A stretch of DNA of 64,000 nucleotides from Aromatoleum bremense. Its GTDB lineage: Bacteria; Pseudomonadota; Gammaproteobacteria; Burkholderiales; Rhodocyclaceae. The stretch lies in assembly GCF_017894365.1 (NCBI RefSeq), contig NZ_CP059467.1, positions 2,356,001 through 2,420,000 of the forward strand, given 5' to 3'. The translations under genes were made by a program, and so were the position numbers. Shown here in pieces: positions 37,577 through 46,036 of this stretch. Numbering within the stretch: position 1 is the first letter of the stretch; the number at the start of each line of letters is the position of its first letter. A model generated the notes under the pieces. That model saw nothing but the letters and a program-made list of their open reading frames with translations, was not told where the DNA came from and ran no database searches.

Positions 37577-38815
37577 ATGAAACCGCACACCTCCGTCACG
37601 CCGCCTGCCGCCCAGGGCCTCCTCATCGTCGGCATCCTGCTGATCGCCGCGAACCTGCGCGCGCCGGTCACCGGCGTCGGCCCGGTGCTCGCCGATATCC
37701 AGCGCAGCTTCGGTTTCAACGCCACGCAGGCCGGCGTGCTGGCGACGCTGCCGCTGCTCGCGTTCGCGCTCGTCTCGCCGCTCGCCGCCGGCCTCGCGCG
37801 CCGGCACGGGCTCGAGCGCACGCTGTTCGGGGCGCTGCTGCTGCTGACGATGGGCATCGTCGTCCGTTCGTCGAATACCGCGTGGGGGCTGTTTGGTGGC
37901 ACGGTGATACTGGGCAGCGCGATCGCGCTGTGCAATGTCCTGCTGCCGAGCCTGCTGAAGCGGGACTTCGCCGCGAAGGTCTCGACGATGACGTCGCTTT
38001 ACGCGGTGACGATGAGCGTGACCGCCGCCTTGTGTTCGGCGGTGATGATTCCGCTGGCCGGCCTGTCGTCGTACGGCTGGACTTTCGCGCTGGGAATCTG
38101 GGCTGTTCTTGCCGCGTTCAGTGCGGTGGTGTGGCTGCCGCAACTGCGCAGCGCGACGCGCCCGGTGCAGCAGGCCGCGGCGTCGCCCGCCATCCCGATA
38201 TGGCGCTCGCCGCTGGCGTGGCAGGTGACGGCCTTCATGGGGCTCAATTCGTTCGTCTACTACGTCGTCATCAGCTGGCTGCCCGCGATCCTGCAGCAAA
38301 ACGGCTATTCCGCGGCGTCCGCCGGCTCGCTGCACGGGCTGCTGCAGCTCGCCACGGTGGTCCCCGGCGTGCTCGCGGTGCCGCTGATCCATCGCCTGAC
38401 CGATCAGCGCGCCGCCGCGTTCCTGAGTTCGGCCCTCGCCGTGGCCGGCCTCGCCGGCTTCATCGCGCTGCCGGGCTGGAGCGTCGTGTGGTGCATCGTC
38501 TATGGCTTCGGCAGCAGCGCCTGCCTGATCCTCGCGCTGACCTTCATGAGCCTGCGCGCGGGCAGCGTGCACCAGGCGGCGGCGCTGTCGGGCATGGCGC
38601 AGGCGGTGGGCTACCTGCTCGCCGCGGTCGGCCCGACCCTCGTCGGCGCGCTCTACGACACCTTCGGCGGCTGGTCCGCCGCGCTGCTGCTGTGCGCGAC
38701 GATATCCGCGATCCAGGCCGTGTTCGGACTGTACGCCGGCCGCCCGACGCAGATCGGCGCGCTGTCGCCGGGGGCGGTGGAGCCGGCGTCGGAACTGGCG
38801 GTGAGGCGGCGCTGA
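37577..38815 (+). CDS. nimT: MFS transporter, NimT/CynX family
   Basis: 412 residues with about twelve hydrophobic segments. The opening LLIVGILLIAANLRAPVTGV and GFNATQAGVLATLPLLAFAL are typical of the CynX/NimT branch of the major facilitator superfamily. The central loop (RSATRPVQQAAASPAIPIWR) separates the two six-helix halves. E. coli NimT exports 2-nitroimidazole; CynX relates to cyanate. The divergent NimR-type regulator favours the exporter role. Substrate here is unknown. Confidence 0.82.
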   Translation: MKPHTSVTPPAAQGLLIVGILLIAANLRAPVTGVGPVLADIQRSFGFNATQAGVLATLPLLAFALVSPLAAGLARRHGLERTLFGALLLLTMGIVVRSSNTAWGLFGGTVILGSAIALCNVLLPSLLKRDFAAKVSTMTSLYAVTMSVTAALCSAVMIPLAGLSSYGWTFALGIWAVLAAFSAVVWLPQLRSATRPVQQAAASPAIPIWRSPLAWQVTAFMGLNSFVYYVVISWLPAILQQNGYSAASAGSLHGLLQLATVVPGVLAVPLIHRLTDQRAAAFLSSALAVAGLAGFIALPGWSVVWCIVYGFGSSACLILALTFMSLRAGSVHQAAALSGMAQAVGYLLAAVGPTLVGALYDTFGGWSAALLLCATISAIQAVFGLYAGRPTQIGALSPGAVEPASELAVRRR

Positions 38816-38953
38816 CGAGGACTGCTGGTTACAGAGAATGGCTTCGCCGAGGAAAAGCCTTGATCCCTTGATTTCAGGGCATCAGTTACCACTTGCACGG
38901 ATGCCTGAAATTCTGGTGGACGTTCTATCGATATGCATAAAAACACGGTTTCG

Positions 38954-38982
38954 TTGCGGACAATTTTACCGTCAGATATAAT
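38954..38982 (+). promoter_or_regulatory. Strong sigma-70-like promoter of the secreted orphan
   Basis: TTGCGG (38954-38959), 17-bp spacer, then a perfect TATAAT (38977-38982), 45 bp before the ATG at 39028. It is the best housekeeping-type promoter seen in the window, and lies in DNA much richer in A+T than its flanks. Confidence 0.75.
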
Positions 38983-39027
38983 CTTTTTGGAATATTCGAA
39001 CCGATTTATCATACTTGGAATAAAAGC

Positions 39028-40164
39028 GTGAAAATAAGTCCTCTGCTTGCTATTTTCTTGCCGCTCGCTGCTTCCGCGCAAGGCTATCTTGAGAATCCAC
39101 AACCGGGGGCTAATGAATCTGGAATCTCCTTGGTGTCTGGATGGCATTGTAGTGCAAGCGAAGTCACCGTTTTCATTGACGGAGTATCTCTCGGGAAGTC
39201 AGGGGTCGGAAGCATTAGAAATGACACAGTGGACATTTGCGGTCACGCAGGTACCGGGTTCTCTCTTCTCTATAACTACAATATTCCAGAGCCAGGAGTT
39301 CACGAGATTTCCGTATTTTCGGATGGCGCTCTCATGGAGCGCAGAACGTTCAACACGGTACGATCAGGAGGAACTCCATTCCTAAGCGGTGCGACCAAAA
39401 CTATTCAGGTCGAAAATTTCCCATCAGTGGGTCAGGCGGCGATCCTTGAGTGGAGCCAAGCAAAGCAAAGTTTTGTCGTTACGAATATAGAAGGCGGGGA
39501 TGGCGCTTCGGGTCCCAACACTGCGGAGGGCATGTGGACTGGGGTATCTGAGGATAATCGGCGCATGACCGGCTTTGTCCTTGATGATGGTGCGTACTAC
39601 GTCTTCTACACGTTATCTAATAATCATAGTTTTATGGGCGGAGTGGTTCAGGGCTCTGGTAATTCGGCTAACGGTACTTTCTCGTCGACGAACCTCCGTG
39701 ACTTTAGCTTGGAAGAGTTAGATGTTTTTTCAGGATCCTTTTCAGCGAGCTATGATCCTCAGAACACAATGAATGGAACTGGGAGTTACAGTAACGGTGC
39801 GCAGTCGAAATTTTCTGCTACATATTCAACCGCTTGGGAGACACCAAGCAGCCTCGCCGGTATTGCGGGCCACTATGCTGGCTCGGTTGCGACAGAATTC
39901 GGCATCGAAGGGGCGACAGTCAGAATTTCGTCCTCAGGCCTTATAGCCGCTGCTGCTTCGGGCTGTCAGCTATCAGGCAATCTCACCCCGAGGTCACGAG
40001 GAAACGTCTTTAACATGACCCTGAAATTTGGATCCTCTCCGTGCGCCTATGCTGGGCAGACATTCCGCGGGATCGCAACTCTTGCAGGGTCCAGCGATAC
40101 GTTGGTCGCGGCCGCACTAAATGGTGCGCGTACCGAAGGCGTCATGTTCATAGGGCAAAAATAG
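39028..40164 (+). CDS. Secreted protein of unknown function in low-G+C DNA
   Basis: 378 residues. Signal peptide MKISPLLAIFLPLAASAQG. The first mature domain (about 20-125) begins YLENPQPGANESGISLVSGW followed by HCSASEVTVFIDGVSLGKSG. This is an Ig-like beta sandwich of a kind seen at the N-terminus of secreted proteobacterial proteins. The rest is Ser/Gly/Asn-rich and beta-prone, with two repeat-like sections (TGFVLDDGAYYVFYTLSNN; LIAAAASGCQLSGNL). Codon usage is clearly more AT-rich than neighbours, suggesting recent acquisition. No partner gene is visible. Function not recognised. Confidence 0.75.
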   Translation: MKISPLLAIFLPLAASAQGYLENPQPGANESGISLVSGWHCSASEVTVFIDGVSLGKSGVGSIRNDTVDICGHAGTGFSLLYNYNIPEPGVHEISVFSDGALMERRTFNTVRSGGTPFLSGATKTIQVENFPSVGQAAILEWSQAKQSFVVTNIEGGDGASGPNTAEGMWTGVSEDNRRMTGFVLDDGAYYVFYTLSNNHSFMGGVVQGSGNSANGTFSSTNLRDFSLEELDVFSGSFSASYDPQNTMNGTGSYSNGAQSKFSATYSTAWETPSSLAGIAGHYAGSVATEFGIEGATVRISSSGLIAAAASGCQLSGNLTPRSRGNVFNMTLKFGSSPCAYAGQTFRGIATLAGSSDTLVAAALNGARTEGVMFIGQK

Positions 40165-40223
40165 GAATTCGTTTATGACAATGGGGCACCTCGAAAAGCT
40201 CGGCTCGCCCGCCCTTGGTAAAA

Positions 40224-40362
40224 TTACAGCATTCTGAATCTTGCTCTAGCCCGCAGCGCGGCGCCGAACTGCCCGCGCAGCAGCGATCCGGCGTAGTCGG
40301 GCAGATGCAGCGGGTTGGCCTGGCGGAAGGTGAAGTGGTAACGGGCGAGGGGGGAAGGTCAT
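40224..40362 (-). pseudogene. N-terminal remnant resembling a Cas6-type RAMP gene
   Basis: From ATG 40362 the frame is MTFPP..., but deleting one C from the six-C run (plus-strand G 40349-40354) gives MTFPLARYHFTFRQANPLHL followed by PDYAGSLLRGQFGAALR. The LPDYAGSxLRGxFGxAL pattern is that of the N-terminus of Cas6-type CRISPR endoribonucleases. The reading is cut by a stop soon after. It is therefore a frameshifted and truncated relic. No CRISPR repeats or other cas genes are nearby. Confidence 0.5.
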
Positions 40363-40398
40363 GAGGCGGACTTCGGGCGACCGCGAATATTCGATGTG

Positions 40399-40562
40399 TC
40401 AGATGCCCGCGAGCGACTCGAACTCGGGGATGGGCATCAGCATACCCCCTTGCCTTTCGGAATGAAGACGAATTCCTGCCCGGCTTGCCAGTGCTGTTCT
40501 TCGCGCACTGCCTTCGGGATGGAGATCTGGAACTTGTTTGACAGGGTGGCTGCAGCTTGCAT
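40399..40562 (-). pseudogene. Frameshifted AbrB/MazE-type antitoxin remnant
   Basis: ATG 40562 opens MQAAATLSNKFQISIPKAVR, then EEQHWQAGQEFVFIPKGKGV, a typical SpoVT/AbrB swapped-hairpin domain. A stop interrupts at 40437-40439, and the expected continuation LMPIPEFESLAGI is in another frame, ending at 40399. One indel near 40440 explains this. No intact PIN toxin gene follows; the remnant lies next to the Cas6-like fragment. Confidence 0.65.
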
Positions 40563-40615
40563 GATGACCTCGGTGATCGATGAGGATTTGGTAAGAATTA
40601 TAGGGATTGGCTGGA

Positions 40616-40722
40616 TCAGGGGCGCATCCAGGCAAGCAGGGTCTGCTTGAGGTCGGGCAGTTCCCTCGCCTTGATCACGCGTACCGGGTATTGGCGAGCC
40701 CGCTCGGCTGGGAAGTAGTCAT
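40616..40722 (-). pseudogene. Unidentified short remnant downstream of the Fic gene
   Basis: A reading YPVRVIKARELPDLKQTLLA ending WMRP is open to a stop at 40616. An ATG overlaps the Fic stop codon (ATGA) but in a frame that closes after 15 codons; one frameshift would join them. It looks like the end of a small coupled gene that has decayed. Family not recognised. Confidence 0.3.
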
Positions 40723-41693
40723 GTGCCGTTCCCGGCGAGCATGTTCATGAGCAGGCGGATCAGCACGTCCCGGTCGTCGGGGCGGGACTGGGCGACGAGG
40801 AGCGACAGGGCGGCGAGGCCGACGTCATTGATCACCGGGCTGCCGTCGGTGTCGAACAGGCGGCCGTTGCGATGCAGGAAGCCGGCGAAGAGGAAGGCGC
40901 CGATGCGCTTGTTGCCGTCGGTAAAGGGGTGGTTCTTGACGATGAAATACAGCAGGTGGGCGGCGCGCGACTCCAGCGTGGGGTAGGCCGGTTCGCCGAA
41001 GGCGGTCTGGTCCAGGTTGCCGAGGAGGGCGGCGAGGCCGTCTTCACGCTCGATGCCGAACAGCGCACTGGCCTGCCCCTTGGCCATCAGGTCGGTCTTG
41101 AGATTGGAGATCCCGGCACGCGCCTCGGTCACCGAAGGCAGCTCGCCGCCGGGATGGCCGCGCGGCTCGGTGAGCAGGCCCTCGTCATAGCGCTGCAGCC
41201 ACAGGAAGGTCTGGGTGTAGCGCACGACGATTTCCGCCAGGCCGCGCCCGGCTTCCTGCCCCAGTTCGGGGTGGGCGAGGGTCCGGCGCACGAGCTGCAG
41301 CGCGGCTTCGAGTTCGCGGGCGTTGTGTTCCAGGCGCTGGCGGTCGAGGGCGTAGCCGCGGGTGAGGTACTCCTTGAGTACGCGGCTGGCCCATTGGCGG
41401 AACTGGGTGCCGCGCCTGGAGTTGACGCGGTAGCCCACGGACAGGATGGCATCGAGGTTGAAGAAGCGCGTCTGGTAGGTTTTTCCGTCGGAAGCAGTAC
41501 GTGCAAAATTTGCACATACTGCCGCCTCGTCCAGTTCGCCTTCCCTGAACACGTTGCGCAGGTGCTTGGTAATCACCGAGCGGTCGCGTTCGAACAGTCG
41601 TGCGATCTGCTCCTGCGACAGCCAGACCGTTTCCTGCTCGATACGCACCTGGATGGATTCACCTTCGGCTTCGAAAAAGACCAACTCGTTCAT
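40719..41693 (-). CDS. RhuM-Fic/Doc fusion protein
   Basis: About 324 residues from ATG 41693; ATG 41702 is an alternative. The N-terminal RhuM-type domain (about 1-165: VWLSQEQIARLFERDRSVIT, RFFNLDAILSVGYRVNSRRG) is followed by a helical linker and a Fic/Doc domain with the motif HPFTDGNKRIGAFLFAGFL (about residues 250-270). Fic proteins AMPylate or otherwise nucleotidylate target proteins. No clear (S/T)xxxE(G/N) inhibitory helix was seen. RhuM was named for a Salmonella island gene. Likely part of accessory defence or toxin-type content, being amid gene remnants. Biological target unknown. Confidence 0.82.
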   Translation of the reverse strand: MNELVFFEAEGESIQVRIEQETVWLSQEQIARLFERDRSVITKHLRNVFREGELDEAAVCANFARTASDGKTYQTRFFNLDAILSVGYRVNSRRGTQFRQWASRVLKEYLTRGYALDRQRLEHNARELEAALQLVRRTLAHPELGQEAGRGLAEIVVRYTQTFLWLQRYDEGLLTEPRGHPGGELPSVTEARAGISNLKTDLMAKGQASALFGIEREDGLAALLGNLDQTAFGEPAYPTLESRAAHLLYFIVKNHPFTDGNKRIGAFLFAGFLHRNGRLFDTDGSPVINDVGLAALSLLVAQSRPDDRDVLIRLLMNMLAGNGT

Positions 41694-41852
41694 CTGTGGC
41701 ATTCCGTTGTGGCGGGCAGGTAGCTGAAGTTTATTTTTATGGCATTGAGAGGGCGTGCTTGCGTGACGAGGCAGTTCCTTCATGCAAGAAAACGCGTGAC
41801 CCGTTGGGTTTTCTGGGACGGCTCGTCCTTGCCTGCACCCGTCGTCGTGCCG

Positions 41853-42578
41853 TCATTCCCATCGCACCTGCGCCGAGAATAGATAGCCCGCGCCATACAC
41901 CGTCTTGATCAGCTTCGGCTGCTGCGGGTCGTCGTCGAGTTTGCGGCGCAGGCGCGAGATGCGCACGTCGATGCTGCGGTCGAACGGGTCGACGTCGCGC
42001 TCGCCGAGCAGCTGTTCGCGGCTCAGGATCTTGTTCGGCCGGCGCAGCAGCGTGAGCAGCAGCGCCGCTTCGGCAGCCGAAAGGCTGACTTCGGGTTCGC
42101 CGGGGCGGGCCAGCGCGAGCCGTCCGGTATCGAAGCGCCAGTTTGCGAAGACCGCGACATTGCGTTCGTCGGCGCCCGGATCGGGCGACGCGGCGCGCTG
42201 GTAGCGGCGCAGGATCGAGCGCACACGGGCGACGAGTTCGCGCGGTTCGAACGGCTTGACGAGGTAGTCGTCGGCGCCGAGCTCGAGTCCGAGGACGCGG
42301 TCGGTGACGTCGTTGCGGCCGGTGAGGATCAGCACCGCGCACGGGCTGCCGTCCTGCAGTTCGCGCACGACCTGCATGCCGTCCATGTCCGGCAGGCCGA
42401 GGTCGACGATCACCAGGTCGGGGGAAGCCTTCCGCGCGCGGGCGAGCAGTTCGCGACCGGTCGCGACGTGTTCGCTGCGGAAGCCGTAGTCGGCGAGCGC
42501 GCCGCAGATCAGGCGGGCGATGTCCGCTTCGTCCTCGAGAACCAGGATAAGCGGCGGCACAGACGCGTTGTCGGTCAT
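41853..42578 (-). CDS. OmpR/PhoB-family response regulator
   Basis: 241 residues. Receiver about 8-125 (LILVLEDEADIARLICGAL; phospho-acceptor in DLVIVDLGLPDMDG; Lys in DDYLVKPFEPREL). C-terminal winged helix about 145-238 (EVSLSAAEAALLLTLLRRPN, IDVRISRLRRKLDDDPQQPK, IKTVYGAGYLF). The start overlaps the hybrid kinase stop (ATGA at 42575-42578), so the two are coupled and probably form a phosphorelay. Regulon unknown. Confidence 0.94.
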   Translation of the reverse strand: MTDNASVPPLILVLEDEADIARLICGALADYGFRSEHVATGRELLARARKASPDLVIVDLGLPDMDGMQVVRELQDGSPCAVLILTGRNDVTDRVLGLELGADDYLVKPFEPRELVARVRSILRRYQRAASPDPGADERNVAVFANWRFDTGRLALARPGEPEVSLSAAEAALLLTLLRRPNKILSREQLLGERDVDPFDRSIDVRISRLRRKLDDDPQQPKLIKTVYGAGYLFSAQVRWE

Positions 42579-44725
42579 CGGGGGGGCAGGTCCTCAGTGG
42601 TTGCCGGAACATCCAGGATCGCGGCGAGGCTCGTCGCGAGCGTGTCCTGGTCGAAAGGCTTGCGCAGCACCGGTACGTCGAGCTGCGCCGTGCCGGCGAG
42701 CGCATTGTCGCTGGCGTAACCGGTGATCATCAGGATCGGCAGCCGCGGACGCAGCGCGCGGGTACGTGCGACCAGTTCGCGACCGCCGATCGCGCCGGGC
42801 ATCACGGTGTCGGTGACGAGGACCGCGATCTCCGGGACCGACTCGATCAGGCTCCACGCTTCGACGCCGTCGGCGGCCTCGATGACGGGGTGGCCGAGCG
42901 CGGTCAGCTGCAGCCGGATGACGCGGCGTACTTCGGGGTCGTCCTCGACGAGCAGCACCGGTCCGGCCACCTTGCGCTCGCGCTGCACCGGGGATGGGCG
43001 TTTATCCGTCGTCGGCGGCGTCGCGCCGACGGCGCGCGGCAGCACGAACGTCACTGTCGTTCCCGAGCCCGGCGTGCTGCGGATGCGGATGTTGCCGCCC
43101 GACTGGCGCACGAAGCCATACACCATCGCGAGCCCGAGGCCGCTGCCCTGGCCGAACGGCTTGGTCGTGAAGAATGGCTCGAACAGCCGCGGCAGCAGTT
43201 TCGCGTCGATGCCGCTGCCGGTGTCGGTGACGTCGATCTGCACGTAGTCGCCGGCCGGCAGCTCGATGAGCATCGCCAGGCTCGCGGGGATGTGGCGCTC
43301 GCTGATCGCGATCGTCAGCTCGCCGCCGTCCGGCATCGCGTCGCGCGCGTTGAGCGCGAGGTTCAGCAGCGCGTTCTCGAGCTGGTGCGGATCGACGAAG
43401 GCGTACAGCGGCGCCGGCGGCAGGCGCGTCTGCAGGCGGATGTTCTCGGTCAGCGAGCGTGACAGCAGTTGCGCCATGTTGAGCACCAGCGCGCCGACCT
43501 CGACCGCGGCCGGTTCGAGTCCCTGGCCGCGCGAGAACGTCAGCAGCCGCTTGATCAGGTCGGCGCCGCGCCGCGCCGCGTGCAGCGCCGGGTCGAGGTG
43601 CTCGCCGGCGGGGCCGCCCGGCGGCAGCTTCGATTTCAGTTCCGACAAGTTGCCGATGATGATCGTCAGCAGGTTGTTGAAGTCGTGTGCGAGACCGCCG
43701 GTGAGCTGGCCGACGGCTTCCATCTTCTGCGCCTGCACGAGCGCGGCCTGGCTCGCCTTCTGTTCGGTGATGTCGCTCGACAGCACGAAATAGCCGACCA
43801 CCTCGCCCTGCGCGGATACTTCCGGCACGACGACGCTGCGCGCGTGCACGGTGCGCCCGTTGTCGAGCTTGCGCGAATATTCGTAGCTGACGCGCTCGCC
43901 GGTCGCAGCGACCTTCAACTGCTCGACGACCAGCGGGTACAGCGCGGCGCCGAACACGCTCTCGATGCTGCGGCCGACGATCGCGTCCTTGGTCAGGCCG
44001 AACCATTCGGCGTAGCCGCGGTTCGCGAACTGGTAGATCTCGCCGCGATCGACGTACGCGATCAGCGCCGGGATCGAGTCGATGATCAGCTTCAGCCGCT
44101 CTTCAGAGCGCCGCAGCGCGCCGGCGATCTCGTCGACCTCGGCGTGCGCCTGCGCGAGCCGCGCGTTTGCGCCCTCGAGTTCGGTCGTGCGCGCCTTGAC
44201 GCGCGCCTCGAGTTCGGCGTTCTGCCGCTGGATGACGTCCTCGTAGCGGCGCTGCTCGGTGATGTCGGTCCATAGCGAGACGAAGCCGAGATTGGGGATC
44301 GGCACGCCGCGGATCGCGAGGATCTTGCCGTTCGGCCGCGCGCGCTCGGCGTAGTGCGGCAGGAACGCCCGCGCGGCCGCCATGCGTTCGGCGACGAGCT
44401 GGTCGACGTCGCCTTCGCCGTATTCGCCGCGTTCGGCATTGAACCGCGCGAACTCCTCGAACGGCGTGCCAACGTGGACCATCTTCTCGGGGAAGTCGAG
44501 CAGCCGCAGCATCGCCTTGTTCCACGTCACGAGCTTCGGCGTCGCATCGAAGACGGCGATCGCCTGGTCGAGCAGGTCGAGGCCGGCGAGCAGGAGATCG
44601 TAGCGGCGCAGCTCGTGGGACGACGGCTTCGGCGGCGGCGGGCCGCCTTTTGCAGGCGGAGTCGGCGTGTTGCGCAACATCAGGCGTGCATCCCCCGGGT
44701 CGGCTGGGTTGTAGGGCTTGCCCAT
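42575..44725 (-). CDS. PAS-domain hybrid histidine kinase with C-terminal receiver
   Basis: About 716 residues from ATG 44725 (GGAG eight bases upstream); the open frame continues much further but overlaps the AraC gene. Two PAS domains (about 40-155 and 220-335; DLLDQAIAVFDATPKLVTWN and SIPALIAYVDRGEIYQFANR) are joined by a coiled coil. HisKA has GGLAHDFNNLLTIIIGNL. HATPase shows NLALNARDAMPDGGE, DVTDTGSGID and GQGSGLGLAMVYGFVRQ. A receiver (about 585-700) has VLLVEDDPEVRRVIRL and Asp in LVTDTVMPGA. No membrane segments, so it senses a cytoplasmic signal. Confidence 0.92.
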   Translation of the reverse strand: MGKPYNPADPGDARLMLRNTPTPPAKGGPPPPKPSSHELRRYDLLLAGLDLLDQAIAVFDATPKLVTWNKAMLRLLDFPEKMVHVGTPFEEFARFNAERGEYGEGDVDQLVAERMAAARAFLPHYAERARPNGKILAIRGVPIPNLGFVSLWTDITEQRRYEDVIQRQNAELEARVKARTTELEGANARLAQAHAEVDEIAGALRRSEERLKLIIDSIPALIAYVDRGEIYQFANRGYAEWFGLTKDAIVGRSIESVFGAALYPLVVEQLKVAATGERVSYEYSRKLDNGRTVHARSVVVPEVSAQGEVVGYFVLSSDITEQKASQAALVQAQKMEAVGQLTGGLAHDFNNLLTIIIGNLSELKSKLPPGGPAGEHLDPALHAARRGADLIKRLLTFSRGQGLEPAAVEVGALVLNMAQLLSRSLTENIRLQTRLPPAPLYAFVDPHQLENALLNLALNARDAMPDGGELTIAISERHIPASLAMLIELPAGDYVQIDVTDTGSGIDAKLLPRLFEPFFTTKPFGQGSGLGLAMVYGFVRQSGGNIRIRSTPGSGTTVTFVLPRAVGATPPTTDKRPSPVQRERKVAGPVLLVEDDPEVRRVIRLQLTALGHPVIEAADGVEAWSLIESVPEIAVLVTDTVMPGAIGGRELVARTRALRPRLPILMITGYASDNALAGTAQLDVPVLRKPFDQDTLATSLAAILDVPATTEDLPPR

Positions 44726-44757
44726 TCTAGTCATCTCCGCTGGCGAGCACGCGCCGA

Positions 44758-45894
44758 CTACCTCACGGGACGCACCGCAGGGCGCGGCGGCGCCGGAGCC
44801 TGGAGGTCCGCCCCCGCGCCCTGATTCAGCAACTGCTTCCGAAACCGCTCCGGCGACATCCCGGTCCAGGCGACCACGGCACGATAGAACGCCGAGGGAT
44901 CGGCGTAGCCGAGCTCGGTGGCGATCTGCGCGATCGGCAGGGCGGTTTTCGTCAGCCGGGACAGCGCGATGTCGCGGCGCAGGGCGTCCTTGATCGTGCG
45001 AAAGCTCGAGCCTTCCTCCTCGAGCCGGCGGTGCAGCGTGCGCGGTGACAGGTGCAGCCGGTCGGTGACGGCCTCGAGCGACAGGTTGTCGGGCAGGGCG
45101 TCGCGCAGCAGGTCGCGCACGCGATACACCATGTCGCGGTCGCGCCGGTAAAGCATCGTGATCTTGCCCGGCGCGCCGTCGAGGAAGGTGGCGAGCGCGG
45201 CGTCGTCGCGGCGGACTGGCAGGTCGAGCAGGTTGTCGCGCAGCCGCGCGACGAGCGTGCCGGCGTCGAAGAACGAATGTTCCGTATAGACCAGTGTGTA
45301 GTCGTCGGCGTGCGGCGGGCGGGGGTAGGGGAAATGCACCGAGTCGAGCGCGAGCTCGCGGCTGACGAGCCAGCACGAAACCGCGTGGATCAGCCGCAGC
45401 AGCCACTCGAACGCGAACACGCGGGCCGGATCGCCGCGCCGATCCGCGAGCCGGCGCGTCTCCGAAATGCGCAGTTCGGCGCGCTCGTCGCCGTCGCCGC
45501 GCCGCACGCTCACCGCAAGATCGGGCAGCACGATGCGCAGGAAGCGCGCGGCGCGATCGAGCGCGTCGCCGAGCGTCGCCGCACCGAGCATGCTGCGGCA
45601 CAGGAACTCGAAGCTGCCCGAGCGCATCGGCTGCGCGAACAGGCCAAAGCCCTCGTCGTCCATCTCGCGCCCGATCAGGTTGTACAGCGCCGCGTAGCGG
45701 TCGATCGGGATGCGTCTGGCAGCGTCTGCAAGGTCCACCCCCGTCTCGGCGAGCAACGGCGCGGGATCCCGCCCCTGCCGGACCATTCCCGACAGCATTC
45801 CCGTGACGAAGCCTCGCGCAACCGTCGCGCGGCGGCTGCGAGCGGGGCGCGGCGAGGCGGCGGCAAATGCGTCACCAGCGGAACGGGCGGGCAT
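44758..45894 (-). CDS. AraC-family regulator with arabinose-binding-like N-terminal domain
   Basis: About 378 residues from ATG 45894. The N-terminal ligand-binding-like region (about 30-250: GMVRQGRDPAPLLAETGVDL, RYAALYNLIGREMDDEGFG) matches the OruR/ArgR-type AraC group. The helix-turn-helix pair spans about 265-365 (SLEAVTDRLHLSPRTLHRRL, QIATELGYADPSAFYRAVVA, WTGMSPERFRKQL). It is divergent from icmF, making it the obvious candidate regulator of the mutase, possibly responding to an acyl-CoA or amino-acid-derived signal. That is context inference. Confidence 0.85.
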   Translation of the reverse strand: MPARSAGDAFAAASPRPARSRRATVARGFVTGMLSGMVRQGRDPAPLLAETGVDLADAARRIPIDRYAALYNLIGREMDDEGFGLFAQPMRSGSFEFLCRSMLGAATLGDALDRAARFLRIVLPDLAVSVRRGDGDERAELRISETRRLADRRGDPARVFAFEWLLRLIHAVSCWLVSRELALDSVHFPYPRPPHADDYTLVYTEHSFFDAGTLVARLRDNLLDLPVRRDDAALATFLDGAPGKITMLYRRDRDMVYRVRDLLRDALPDNLSLEAVTDRLHLSPRTLHRRLEEEGSSFRTIKDALRRDIALSRLTKTALPIAQIATELGYADPSAFYRAVVAWTGMSPERFRKQLLNQGAGADLQAPAPPRPAVRPVR

Positions 45895-46036
45895 GTTCGG
45901 ACTCGTGCAGCGCAAGGCGCGAGGTTGATCGGAAGGTTGGCGGATTTTGCACGATGGACGTCCGGCCGGGCAATGGCAATCGGTCGGTCGGCCCCCTAAG
46001 ATGCAGGGCATCAGCGAACATCACGTGGAAAACGAC

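Noticed and set aside
42575..45601. Extending the hybrid kinase to a 1008-codon protein
   Set aside because: The extra N-terminal part overlaps the AraC gene on the same strand in another frame and is low-complexity; ATG 44725 has proper SD spacing.
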